From positions 5,766,001 through 5,830,000 of the forward strand of contig JAMPIQ010000003.1 in NCBI GenBank assembly GCA_024699855.1: a stretch of 64,000 nt of DNA, written 5' to 3'. The notes under the pieces are model-generated. The model was not told where the DNA came from. It was given only the letters and a program-made list of their open reading frames with translations, and made no database searches. Each line of letters opens with the position of its first letter. The stretch's first letter is position 1. A program made the translations under genes and the position numbers. The DNA is from Aphelenchoides besseyi. Its lineage: Eukaryota; Nematoda; Chromadorea; Rhabditida; Aphelenchoididae. This document shows, piece by piece, positions 11,774 through 23,876 of the stretch.

Positions 11774-14700
11774 ATGTCACAATACGCGTCAACTACCGGC
11801 ACCTCATCACCTCAGCCGTCGATTCGCAGCGCGATTGCTGACGAGTTGAACGGTGAACAGCTTATCAACCTTCAAATCTTTGTCCCCGAACTTCAACTTC
11901 AAAAATGTTTAACCGTTCCACTCGACGAACTCGTATGGGATGTCAAACGAAAGTTGTTTGCGTCGTTACCACAAGCAAGTTCAACAAACTTCGAATAAAC
12001 CTAACGGTCAATTATAGGCATTACAACAATCCTTTAATTTTGGTCTCTTTCTTCCACCTTGTGATGGACGAGCGGGAAAGTTTTTGTTGGAAGATCGGTG
12101 AGTTTAAACAAATGGCAATAAACTTGGTTTTAGACCGATTCGTGATTATCCGTTTCACGACTGTGTTCCATATCTTGAGGTACAATCAGTTCGTACAAGA
12201 CATTCATAATGTTCATATTTTAGCTAAAGTATAAGAAGAGAGTTTACAAAATGTTGAAATTGGACGAAAAGGCGCTCAAACAACTGCATTCGAAGAGCAA
12301 CTTGAAAAAATTTGTGGAGTATGTAGTGAATCGAAATTCGGAGAAAGTTGACAAATGGTGTGCTCAAGGATTGGATCCGAATTTCCATGATAGTCAAGGA
12401 GAAACACCGTTGACATTGGCCGCCGGTATTCCGAAGAACCGTGATGTTTTGATTTCGCTAGTTGGTGGTGGAGCTCATCTTGATTTTCGGAACAGCGAAG
12501 GACAAGTAAGGAAATGGATTCCAATAAAATACTTTCGATACTTTCAGACTGGAATGCATAAAGCGGCATTTTTGTCGATTGCTGACAACGTTAAAACCCT
12601 TCTGGAACTCTCAGCATCTCCATCTTATCGTGACCCCATTGGTTTAACTCCGCTATACTATTGCATGCTAACAACAGATTCACAAGAATCGGTTGCTCAG
12701 ATGTTGTTGAGTGAAGGATCGGAAATTGGAGTGACTGATATGCACGGTAACCACGAGATTCATCAGGTTAGTTCGTGATCAGACTGTTCAACTTATATTT
12801 GCTTTCAGGCGTGTAAGAACGGTCTGTTGAAACACGTGGAGAATCTGTTGTATTACGGAGCAGAAATTAATGCACAGAACATCAATGGCAACACACCACT
12901 TCATGTTTGTGCCGTAAACAATCGGTTTGTTTAGAGATTAGCTATCAGTAGAATTGATTTTCAATTCAGGCCCGACTGTGCACGTGTCTTGTTGTTTCGG
13001 GGCGCCGATCCATTTATTATGAACAAACAAGGTCAAACAGCGCTACATGTTGCGCATATTGTTAACAACAACATCGTGGCTGACATCATCCAAGCACACA
13101 ATCCATTGAATGCAGGTGCGTATTAGAAGGGGAAAAAGATGCGAAGCTTACGTTTTGGGTGTTCGATTTCTAAACAAACGTTTTTTATGAACTTCTTAAA
13201 TTATGAGCAATCTCGTCAATTGAGAATCCTGTTTTTGTTGATGAACGATCTTTTTCGTTCTTGGCGCACACAAATTGAGCATCTCGCTTCTTATAACAAA
13301 CGGAGAGAAAAACACAAAAGCCGGTATTCGCCAAGCTTAGACGTTCACAAATCGTTCATTCCGCTTAAATCTAATTGTAATGCCCGGGAAACGTTCCGAA
13401 GAATTTTTGTCTTTTCTATTTGGGACCAACGAGAAACCTTCCGAATTTGCAGTTCCATATCGCGGTACTCCGAAGTACAGCACGAGACGCCGTTTGGGCG
13501 GAAGTCAAATTCTTCGCCGTCGTTCGTTAAGCCAATCGTCGATCTGTAGCGCTCAGTCCGATCGTTGTTATCAGACACCGCAACAGCTTCGTCATTCGGC
13601 TTCAGTTGCTCCGAGTCCCAGCATTATTAGCCGTGCATCGACAAGTAATCAATCGGAATATGGTGGAACATTGCGCCGATATCCGCCCGAAGCAGTTCAG
13701 CAACAAATCGCTGGTGTTGAAACGAACATTCCGCGTATTTTGGTTATCCCACGTGGACCGAAAGGTTTCGGTTTTATTCTTCGTGGCACAAAACGTAAGT
13801 CGGTTTGTGACTAATACTTCTACTTTCTTTCATTTTTAGACGTCGATTCGCAGTTGGACTTTCTACCCTCATCCAACATTCCGGCTCTTCAATTCTTCGA
13901 AGGTGTTGATATGAGTGGAATGGCAATGAAAGCGGGACTTCGACCCGGCGATTATTTGCTTGAAATTAACGGTGTAGATGTTCGATGTTCGAATCATGAG
14001 CAAGTAGTTCAATTGATTCACCAAAGCCAAGATACGATCACACTCAAAGTAATCACTGTTGAAACGAACGGATCAAACGCTCAACCTCACTATGCAACGA
14101 CCGCTGGAACACTGCCTTCTCGTCGCAATCAATCAGTACATGCATTGCCACCGATGCCTCCGCAACGGGATCCGCGAACTTCGTTGTCATCGTACGGTCA
14201 TCACACAATGGGTTATTCGAGTGAGTTCGATTGCTGTTGCTTTCAAATCTTCCAGCTTTCCTTTTGATTTCTACCTTTGCATTGAAATAACACACTCTAT
14301 CTTTTACATTTACAGCTGACAACTCAAACGATAACAACTTTGTCTATCATCCTTCTGGTAGTCAGCGTCTGATTGCCGCAAAATCTTCCGAATCTTTGAG
14401 TGTTCAATCTATCGACTCCTCAAATTATTCCGATCAAAATCGTTGTGCTTCAGTGAAAAGTCGTCCAACGGCACGTCGTATTTCGGCCGCTGAATTGGAA
14501 CATCTGATGATTCGCCAATCGACATCTCAATTTCAACCAATGGCACCCGTCGTCTATGATCATGTAAGTAATTTTATTCGAGACTACGATCAGAAAGACA
14601 AGTGCAACAAACTTAGTAATTCGATGATCAATCAAGCGTGCGAATTTAATCGTTTCGAGATGAATCTCATTTGGATTATGCATCTGCGCACACTTTTAAG

Positions 14701-16781
14701 AATACCCATCAATAACTTCATCTTTCCAGGATGTCTACGATGTCGGTCAAGGCGGAGCACGAAAATTCACGTCTGTTGCGGACATGAAGAGAAGAAAACA
14801 ACGTGGTGGCGTTCCATCGCCGTGTCTTAGCGGCTTGCCACGTTCCGTCACAAACGACGAGGTCAACGGTCAAACATACGAAAATGAGATGCAACAAATG
14901 AAAAGTTTCAATTCGTCACCCGATCTCCAATCACCAATTTACGATCAAACAAACGGATCAACGTTCCAGGTCAACGGTCAAAAGTCTCTGACTGAATTCT
15001 CCGACTACTCACGTCCATGTCGTGAAAGTCCGAAAAGCAATCCAGGTAATAAACACAACTTAAGAACAATCAAACATAGGTTTTAAAGGGATTTTACGGC
15101 CAAAAACACCACCACCTCCAATTCCAATGATTAATTCCGATATGCCAGTGATGACAAAAAGCGTACAATCTCGTTCCACGAGTTCAGTTCCTTCGACTTC
15201 ATCAGCTCCACCTCCTCCGCCACCGCCACTCCCTGCTAATTTCTTGTCAGCATCAGCGAAATCAACAACGAGTAACAACCAGAATCCAACATCTCAACCT
15301 TCAACTATGCAACAATCCGCAACAAACAAGTCCGATTGTCGTGGAATCTCTGCTGAAGCATTGTGCAGTGTGCAACTGAAGCCTGTAAATAACAACACGT
15401 TGAAAACTCAATCTAAACCGGTGGTCCCAATTATGCCTGCATCAGCTCCAACTGTTCCGCCAAAAGTCCCACTTAAGAAATCGCTTGACTTTGACACCGA
15501 TCTTCGAAGCGCTTTGGCTAAACGTCGGTCAAAGCTCGTGACTGTTGATGACGATTCAAATAATGGAGAGACGGCGAACAGTTCAGACGACGGCGCAAAT
15601 CAACAGTCAAACAGTCAAAATGGAACAACTCAACGGTTTGAATTAACTCAGCAATCTTCAAATATGTTTTCCATTTTAGACCCTACGGCGGTTTGAGCTT
15701 GAGGGAATCGTAAGTTAAATATCCTATGTAGAATAAAACAATTTTGATTTTAGAATCCGGGAAAACGTGCAGACGTCCGTGAAGATGCCTCAAAAATCGC
15801 AACATTCACCGCCGGGGTTTGCGAATAAAAAAGATAGTGGGTAAGTTGATCGACGAAAGATCGCCGTAAGTTTACTCATCGTGCGTATTTCAGATACACT
15901 TCTTCGCGGACGTCATTAGAACCGAGCGAATTTGGCGATGATCAGACAGCAACTCCAACCGTAACAACACCAACCGCCTCTCCAATTCGAATAGGAGTTC
16001 AGACGATGGAGAACAGGATTCAGAATTCTCAATTCGTATTAGGCCCTTCAACTCGGGTTACGTTAATTAGCCAGCAATTGGAGGACACGTTTATTGCCCC
16101 AGCATCGTGCAAACCGCAATACAACGATACGGTAAGTAAATGAGCAAGTGAAAGTTTGTTGTGATATAAAAATATGAGTTTCGTGTTTTTTTGATAAAAT
16201 TGGGATTGTAATTTGCTTGATTGCAATTTTGCTTTTCGCAGATAAGCATTTCATCGACAACTTCGAACATTTCGAGTTTCTCAACTGCTGCTGCAAACGT
16301 TGAACTGTCCGGTCGTATGAACTCCGAACATGTTCGCACTCCACCAGTTGACTACGATCAAGATGATCCGGACTCAGGAACTGCAGATTCCGACCACGAT
16401 TCGTTTGCTACGAGTGCAACACCATCAGCTATTTCTAATGACTGTGAGTTTTGTTTTGGCTTGCTTGGGCTTTTGCTCGTTGGTTGAGAGCTGATTAATC
16501 GGAGTTTCATTTCAGCTGGAATGCACTCAAATCACACCGCGTACGATCGTGACGAACATCAACAAAAAGAAGTAGTCGATTGGTCTTTAAGCGATGTTCT
16601 CGGGTGGCTTTCAAATCTCGGCCTATCCGAATACGTGCCCTTGTTTTCGTCGAATGGAGTTGTGGGCAGTGAGTTGGCACGTTTCGATCGAGCGCGATTC
16701 ACGAGTTTGGGAGTTACCCGAATTTCACATCGTGTGGCCATGGAACAATCTCTACGCGAACATGTTGCCCGGTACAATTAG
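11774..16781 (+). CDS. SHANK: SHANK-type postsynaptic scaffold (FERM-like N-terminus, ankyrin repeats, PDZ, proline-rich, SAM)
   Basis: Seen: about fifteen exons in a single open chain. The N-terminus (LINLQIFVPELQLQKCLTV, FNFGLFLPPCDGRAGKFL, YKKRVYKMLKLDEKAL) matches the Shank N-terminal fold. Ankyrin repeats follow (GLDPNFHDSQGETPLTLAA; GLTPLYYC; NINGNTPLHVCAVN; GQTALHVAH). VPYRGTPKYSTRRRL leads into a PDZ domain (KGFGFILRGTK, AGLRPGDYLLEINGVDV). Then come long Ser/Pro-rich exons with a seven-proline run and a C-terminal SAM domain (DWSLSDVLGWLSNLGLSEY ... LGVTRISHRVAME). Shank proteins link receptors to Homer and actin at synapses. No SH3 domain is visible between ankyrin and PDZ. The first intron uses a GC donor (11975). 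A 336-nt intron (13117-13452) is far longer than its neighbours. Confidence 0.92.
11975..12017 (+). other. GC-AG intron in SHANK
   Basis: The exon ends CAA and the intron begins gcaagt and ends attatag (43 nt). Splicing here joins KRKLFASLPQ to ALQQSFNFGLF, which matches the uninterrupted family sequence. No GT donor nearby keeps the frame. Confidence 0.75.
13380..13454 (+). promoter_or_regulatory. possible internal first exon of a short SHANK isoform
   Basis: Inside the only large SHANK intron, ATG 13380 opens MPGKRSEEFLSFLFGTNEKP and reads without a stop straight through the acceptor into VPYRGTPKY of the next exon, in the same frame. A transcript starting in this intron would encode PDZ, proline-rich and SAM parts without ankyrin repeats. 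Only the open frame is seen; no promoter motif was identified. Confidence 0.35.
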
Positions 16782-17283
16782 ATGAGATTGGTGCTTTTGG
16801 TCCCTAAAATAATCATTCAGTATTCTTCCACTTAATTTATACTCTCACTTATACTCACTACTTAGGAATCTTAAGAGTTTTATCTTGTGAAATCCCTCCG
16901 ATGCATTTCGAAATCCCGGCTAGTACTGGTGTTCAAATTTTACGTTATAATCTTGTATTATTATTCCAATTATTTAGCTCTAAAAGACTTTTACGAAATT
17001 TAGATCCGTTTGTTCTGTACACTGACAATAAAGCAATGAATACGTCAGCGGAAATAATCGCTGCTTCAAGAAGTCGAATAATGAGAGTCTCAATGGAATA
17101 AGAAAGTTAGGCAAACGGTTACGCTCTCGTATAAGTTCAACGATGTTTTCTGATTCCTCTCGACCAAAAGAACGCGAATGATGTCCGTAGATAAACGACA
17201 CAAATTTGCATCATTGTTTTCACGAACGAATATTTGAAAAGTCACTTGAGCTCAATCAGTTGGTTGATTTGTTGGTTGCAAAG

Positions 17284-17890
17284 ATGACGGTGAGCAGCGA
17301 AATGAAGGCATTGAACCAGTCGTTGGATAAACTGTTCGTGGTCATCTGTGTTCTTATCGTCCTCGCTGTTATTGTGGGTATTTTGGTGTCAGTGAAAATT
17401 ATCGTCGCAGTTTACTTGGCTGGAGTAAGTTCGAACGTGAACTTCAAATTGGTTACGTTGATTTCAGAAAGCGGCTGAAAGTACCGTCAAACAATTGAAG
17501 AAGTCGCGTGACAAGAACGATATACTCGATGTCGTCATTCATGCGTCATCACCGAGTAAGAACCCAACGATCAAATCCAGGAAATCGCGTCGGTCGGCAA
17601 AGAAACCGAAACATGATGGCGCAGGACTATCCGACAAAGCGATCAAAGTGATCAAAAAGAAGAAGAAGTCCAGCAAACAGGAACAAAGCAGCAAAATGTC
17701 GTCGCCAAAAACGAACGTAAGTTCCAATTTAATGTAAGCATCGAGATGTCTATTGTAGAGTCCGGAAGAGCGAACTGCAATCGCTGCGACTTCCGAGGAA
17801 CTTAGTGCATTGGCTCAGATTGAAGCAAAGAAAAAGAAGAGTGTATTTGCTTCTAAATCGAAAAGTCTTGCTCGTCGTCCAACTCGTTGA
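17284..17890 (+). CDS. single-pass membrane protein with lysine-rich tail
   Basis: Three exons joined in frame (introns at about 17427-17467 and 17716-17757) give a protein of about 174 residues. It starts MTVSSEMKALNQSLDKL, has one strong membrane helix (FVVICVLIVLAVIVGILVSV, extending to about residue 47), and then a long basic tail with KKKKKSSK and KAKKKKKS-like runs. I recognise no family. The arrangement suggests a type III or tail-out membrane protein whose basic segment faces the cytosol. It has no visible catalytic motif. Confidence 0.6.
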
Positions 17891-18897
17891 AACCTCTGTC
17901 CAATTTTGATTGTTGTTGTTCATGTGGTTTTGATTTTGGTACGTAGATAAACGTTTTGCTGTGTATTCATTGATCAATTAGGTACGAGTTCGATTGTAAC
18001 TTTTGAATGCCAAGCATTTTGGCAGCAAATTCATTGATCTAATTGACGTAAAGTTTTCGTTATTTTGCGAGTTTACGTCTTCAATTGCTGCGTGGGCTAA
18101 AGAATTTCAACGAATTGGGCGGGACAGAACAAACGCAAAAGCAGGTAAATGAACAGTAGAACTGATATTGGCGCCAAACGTCGTGAAACCAGTGTAATAT
18201 GACGTCCTGCGTTTGCAAAGTTGACAGTTCATTTGAAGCAAATGCGCTTTATTACGCTTCACACCCAACTATTTAAAGGCTTTAAGAGCATGATTGTTGG
18301 CTGCAGAGAATAAATAAACGTGGTTTCTCAACTTTTGATGTTGAACCAAATCGCAGTCATCTGACAGATCAACGGTCAATCACAAAAAAGTCATGGACAA
18401 CTCGTTTGAAATTGAACGTTTGGCGAACTTACAAACGTGCGTTCACCTACTTTCCACAAAGTTTTTGAGTTAACATCGCCGAGAGCACGTAAACAGAGTG
18501 ATTTGTAAAGATATAAAGAACGGTCAATCATTGTGAATAACATCGATTTCATTCCTAATCAATTCGAATCAGCCGAACTGTTTGTTTCATAAGCGAGTTT
18601 AGGAAGAAATCAAGAAGTAACGGTGTAAAAATTAGAAGTCAAATTATTGCGCAAAACAAACTGTTTTCAACTTCCCGAATTGCTCGCGCTTTATGCGAAC
18701 TCGTTTTTTGTTTCTCGACACTTCGTGATCTTGAACTCTCGTAGTTGCACGTCAAAACAAACTACGGTAATACTTTATTATTCTTCTTGTTTCTAATATC
18801 AATCGATGTGATTTGTCGAAGGCTTACTGTACGTACATGAATTTTAGTTAGTTTAGTCGAACGAGTACTCAATTTGTATGCAATAATCGTTCTTTCA
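17891..18897. other. intergenic, nothing identified
   Basis: About 1 kb of AT-rich DNA with no long open frame on either strand and no repeat that I could see. It holds the 3' flank of the lysine-rich membrane protein gene and the 5' flank of the first galactosyltransferase. Confidence 0.5.
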
Positions 18898-20266
18898 ATG
18901 CCGTCAATTCAACATGCCAATTTCGTTTTCTGTCGACAAGGTGGACGATTACGTCTATTGTTTCTTATGTTATTTGGATTGAGTTTAATATGCGTATCCT
19001 TTAACACGACGCAAAGGTTAGCGACTATGAAACGACTATACCTATTACTCTCTCAGGAGTCTGCTCGATGATTTCACTTTTCCGCCTCCCAAGTTCAAAT
19101 CTAGCAGTGAAATACCTTTGATCTCAACGTAAGACAGAAAATTGTTTTTATTCGATATTAAGAATCTACAAAAGCAATCAGACGACAATGTTCCATTCAA
19201 CATTGAAAACATCGGATCTTCTTAACGATCAACCCGATGGCCAACCGCAATGTCCAACTATCGATCAGATCAGCACATTTGTTAAACATTTGCCCAAATC
19301 ACGTCTTCTAATCGAAAATCTCCAGGAAGAAGAAGTTCAATTAGTACATCAAGACATCCAACCGGGAGGTGAATGGAAACCGGCGGATTGTCGCGCCAGA
19401 GATCGTGTTGCCATCAGTTAGTTGGCATATAAAACCATTAACTTTTTACTGTTTTCAGTTATCCCGTATCGAAATCGCAAAAGTCACTTAACAAGACTTC
19501 TGGATTTCTTGATCCCAATTTTAAAACGACAGCTTCTAGATTTTCGTATAATTGTAACCGAACAAGTAGCAACCTGTTTTCAAACTCAAATAGGTTGAGC
19601 ATTTAGATTGGTAATGATCTTTTCAACAAAGGCAGAATCATGAATGCGGCTTTTAAATTGGCTCAATCGATGGGCGTCGATTGCACGATCTTCCACGATG
19701 TCGACATGTTTCCTCAAGATGATAGGATACCTTATACCTGTCCTAGTACTTCAAGACATGTAAGACATTTGGGGGCTTACGTTGATACGTTAGGATACTT
19801 GTAAGTAAAAGCTGATTAAGATGTTGAATACTCCAATTTCTCAGTCTTTTATCAAAAGAACTAGTCGGTGGTGTGTTGGCAATTAAATTGGAGGATTATT
19901 TGAATGTTAATGGCTTTTCGAATTTATTTTATGGATGGGGAGGCGAAGACGACGAGCTCGGAAAACGATTTACTCATGCCAATTACACCATTGAACGTCT
20001 GGATCCGAATGTTGCTCGCTATATGATGCTCAAACATGTTAAACGAAAACGCATATCACCATCTTTAATCGTTAAACTTGTCGGTAAGATTGTTGGCGAG
20101 CTATCAGTTCATTTGCTGTTAAGAATCCGCTTCTGCGCGATGGCAACGTGATGGTGTGAATGAAACAGATAAATGGAGAGTAATAAAGACAGAAAAGCGA
20201 CCACTTTATTATCACATGTTCGTTGATGTTGGCAAATCGCCTGAGGAGTGGCGAAGGCCAAAATAA
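18898..20266 (+). CDS. beta-1,4-galactosyltransferase family, copy 1
   Basis: Seen: eight exons. The N-terminus carries a type II signal anchor (RLRLLFLMLFGLSLICVSF), so the enzyme should sit in the Golgi with its catalytic domain luminal. Family motifs follow in order: GGEWKPADCRARDRVAI, IIPYRNRKSHL, LFNKGRIMNAAF, the metal-binding FHDVDMFPQDD, LVGGVLAI, GWGGEDDE, and a C-terminal RPLYYHMFVDVG. These are the B4GALT/BRE-4 type signatures for transfer of Gal or GalNAc to GlcNAc. Odd: the usual Trp two positions before the loop Trp is Tyr (FYGWGG), and the last Asp of the EDDD motif is Glu. Copy 2 lies 424 nt downstream; parts of the two are almost identical, including one intron. Confidence 0.85.
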
Positions 20267-20689
20267 CTGTAGACTTTGCGTTTTAAACTGTTTTACTTCT
20301 TCTCTTACTCCGGCTCCTTTGCCTCCGAAGTTGACTCCGTTAATCAAACGGATGTGTTAGTCCTGCTTTCTAGCAAAATAAACATTAGAAACGATTGTGC
20401 ACCTGATGTATATAAACAAACCATGTTAACTTGAGAATGGAAAATAGACATAAGGTCAAGGTGATATTATTGATTGTAAGAACAGTCTGTCGTTAGAACT
20501 GTTTCAAACGACCATAGAAAGCCAAGTGAATTCTGATGAACCAAGAAATCGATTGAACAAAAAGTTTGTTCGCATTCAACAGATGTTTTCACACGAGACG
20601 TCACCAGCATTTAAGTCTTTGTTTGAAGTGCTAACAAACGGAGAACAATTTTGTACCACTTCTGCATAATGATCTAAACTCCTGTGCAA

Positions 20690-22089
20690 ATGTTTAGTCT
20701 TCGGCGTCTGACCTTATTTCCTTATCGAAATGGAAATCGGCTACGGCTTCTGTTATTTCTCGCCTTTGCTTTTGGTTTGCTTTATATTCTTGTTTTAAAC
20801 AGTGCAGTTCCGTCAAAGTAAGTGTATCGATTGAGAAGGTTCGACAACTTCAAGTTTCAGGTCTTTGCTTACAAACTACGATCCTCAACCGTCGCTTTTG
20901 AATGTTAGTTCCGTTGAAAGTTCTCAGAAAAGTCTCGCATACGAGTGAGTTCATTTCTACTTTTATTTTACAAAGTTGACTTTCAGAAGTCTAGTATTTG
21001 ACAGTAACGATATTGGCAATGAAAGTTCGATATTCAACTTCTCTTCTAAGGTCACAAATATCTTCGCAAATCTACCTCTGTGTCCAGCTATAAGCAACAT
21101 TACGAACTTCGTCAAACACCTGCCACAAGCAACGCTCCTCATTGAAGATTTGCAGGAAGAAGAAGTAGCTCAATCACATAAAGACATCCAACCGGGAGGT
21201 GAATGGAAACCGGCGAATTGTCGCGCCAGAGATCGTGTTGCCATCAGTTAGTTGGCATATAAAACCATTAACTTTTTACTGTTTTCAGTTATCCCGTATC
21301 GAGATCGCAAAAGCCATTTGACTCGTTTGGTAGATTTCTTGATACCGATTCTCAAACATCAACTGTTAGACTTCAGGTTTATAGTGACTGAACAGGTTTG
21401 TAGTTCAAATAACAAATTTAACTTGTGATTTAAACTTTCAGTTTGGCGATGATCTTTTCAACAAAGGCAGAATCATGAATGCGGCTTTTAAATTGGCTCA
21501 ATCGATGGGCGTCGGTTGCACGATCTTCCACGATGTCGACATGTTTCCTCAAGATGATAGAACACCTTACAACTGTCCTGAAAGTCCAAGACATTTAGGA
21601 GCGTTTGTAAGCAATCTCGGATATCAGTAGGTTCATACAATCGGACTTCCCTATTTTTACATTAAAGGCTATGGTATAAAGAAATTGTTGGCGGAGCGTT
21701 AGCGATAACTATTGAGGATTATTTGGCTGTCAATGGATATAGCAATCTTTACTGGGGATGGGGTGGTGAAGACGATGATATGGTTGTTGCAAATTTTGTA
21801 ATTTTTATTTCATCTTAAATTTCAGGGCAAACGCATCCTATCCTTGAATTACACCATCGAGAGACCTGATAATGAATACGCACGGTTTTCGATGCTGAAG
21901 CACGTGAAAAGAAAACGAACAGCACCAAAGTTGATCTATAAACTACTCGACTCAGCTGGAACGCGTTGGGAACACGATGGAGTCAATGAGACCGGATTGT
22001 GGAAAGTGAAACGCGTGGAAAGAAGGCCCCTATATTATCACTGTCTTGTTGATGTTGGCGAGAGTCCGGCTTATTGGCGGGTGACTTGA
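20690..22089 (+). CDS. beta-1,4-galactosyltransferase family, copy 2
   Basis: Same domain order as the upstream copy: a type II anchor (RLRLLLFLAFAFGLLYILVL), GGEWKPANCRARDRVAI, LFNKGRIMNAAF, FHDVDMFPQDD, VGGALAI and an intact family loop YWGWGGEDDDM, ending near RPLYYHCLVDVG. Exon edges agree with copy 1, with one extra intron (21784-21825) right after GGEDDDM. With the canonical Trp and Asp residues present, this copy looks the more conventional enzyme. Glycan targets cannot be told from sequence. Apart from two near-identical tracts, the paralogues differ widely, so the duplication is old with recent exchange. Confidence 0.85.
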
Positions 22090-22582
22090 TTTCTTTGGAA
22101 CAGAAATCAGTTCTCTTCAACAACATTGTTAACTTCAGGTCTTTCGCTCAATTTATTTTTTCTCATTTGTTTTTTTTGTTGCATTTTATTTGTGTTGTTC
22201 GAACTCACAGATCGCATTTACGATGCTCGGGAGTTTAGAACGCTATTTGCCGCAGTTTACGGTTATTGTTGTTGCCATCATAGAGAGTATCTCTTCTATT
22301 TCGAATGTCATCTCCTTTAAGTTTTCAGAGATTACGCAATAACTAAATGAAATTAATCCGCATGCATAAGATTATACATTGAACGTATCGCATAAAATTC
22401 TGTGCTTTTGTGCTCATTTATACGTGTATTTGTTTTCCAGGTAATTGTTTTAGTAACAATAAAGATTTCACTACTTCCCAACCTTTCTACTGAGAAGACA
22501 GTTGAAGACTGTTTAAATACCTGTAGTTTTATGCGGCTCTTAATCACCTTATTCTCAGGGATGCCATAGTCGTCGTTCGACT

Positions 22583-23245
22583 ATGTTGGTTTCTGCATCG
22601 CCGATTCGAGAACCAACGAATTTGTTGCATTTCACCGAACGCGAATATGTAAGTGATTGTTGTTTGTATTTGAGATTGAGCTGCTTTTAGGTGCTCTTTT
22701 CATTTTGGAAGACGGGTATGTTGTTTAGAGCTGGATTGCATGTCTGAAGTCATTTTCAGGAACGTTTATTGGAATGCTCGGTTCAATAGCCATTGTGCTT
22801 CTACTGGCCGTGCTTCATGAAGCAATCACGGCGCTGCGGATATTCGTTGCTCGTGATCGACCCTTTCGAATGACTAGTGGACAATCGACCGAAGCTCTCT
22901 ACGCAAATGGACACGTGACATCGACCAGTAGCAGCGAAGGAAAAAGAACTTTCATTAGGTAATTATTTTGATTTCAAATACGAAATGATTTCAAAGTTTT
23001 TCAGTCGAGTTTTCCAATATTTTACAAAACAAAAGATTATTTCGACTTTGCTCTACGGTCTCGATATCGGAATTCTTCTTTTCCTTATTCTTTTAGTTGT
23101 TTCTTTCAACCTATGGTTAATCATTGGAATCATATTGGGCAAAATGTTCGGCTACGCACTGTTTTCGAGCGATCAGTACGTCTTACCGGAAATGTCACGT
23201 ATGCCAAATCGACCAATTTCTCTGAGCACCATGACGCGACAATAA
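22583..23245 (+). CDS. CTR-type copper transporter-like protein lacking the MxxxM filter
   Basis: Four exons (22583-22648, 22691-22715, 22760-22959, about 23005-23245) are joined in frame. The protein has the CTR layout: a helix after LFSFWKTGTF (IGMLGSIAIVLLLAVLHEAI), a charged cytosolic loop, then two close helices (LLFLILLVVSFNLWLIIGI and ILGKMFGYALF) with a G-x-x-x-G pair in the last. CTR proteins form trimers that import Cu(I). Odd: the second helix should carry Met-x-x-x-Met just before the (T/S)-(Y/F)-N motif; here the two positions are Ile and Val. No methionine-rich N-terminus is seen, although an acceptor-like ctcag at 22549-22559 means that an upstream coding exon is possible. Confidence 0.65.
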
Positions 23246-23876
23246 GCTCCGTATACGCTTCTTATTCTCCTCATTTTAGCATTTTAATAGTCTGTTAGTT
23301 TAAGTGTTGTTAGATCAGTTGTTCATACGGTGTACAGATTTTTGTTTATTTCAATGCAGGGCATCTAATTAAACCGGTTGTTCTCACTTTTTCTACATGA
23401 AACAGTTTTCGAGTGTTAAAAGCGAAAGAAGTAAAGCAAACAAAAGACGTGTGTTTGGCAAACAATTAATTCAAACTGTTCTAGCCGTTCAAAAGTTCGT
23501 GGAACAATTTTTTGCTTAAGAAGAGCGACCTTGCAATGGATAAAACGGGACTCACGACAATGTGGCCGCAGGCGCATGTGGCCGAAAAATGTTGGAGGGT
23601 GGAACGAACAAATGTGGTTGCTCTTTCATTCTTCATTTTAATATCTCTGTTAAAAGTTTTCGAAACCTACTTCAAACATCTCGTGTCTTTATGATACCAT
23701 TCGTATAAGTGTTCTTCATTAGATTCTCTGATTATCACATTGAAGTTAGCGTGCACCTCGAATAAAACTCGACAGCCGTAGTACTTGGCTCCTGAAGTAA
23801 TTTCGAATTCCAGTCGACTTGTGAACTTCTCTCATCAAGACTGTCACTTCTCGTTGACTTGAAAAGTTTCTTAATT

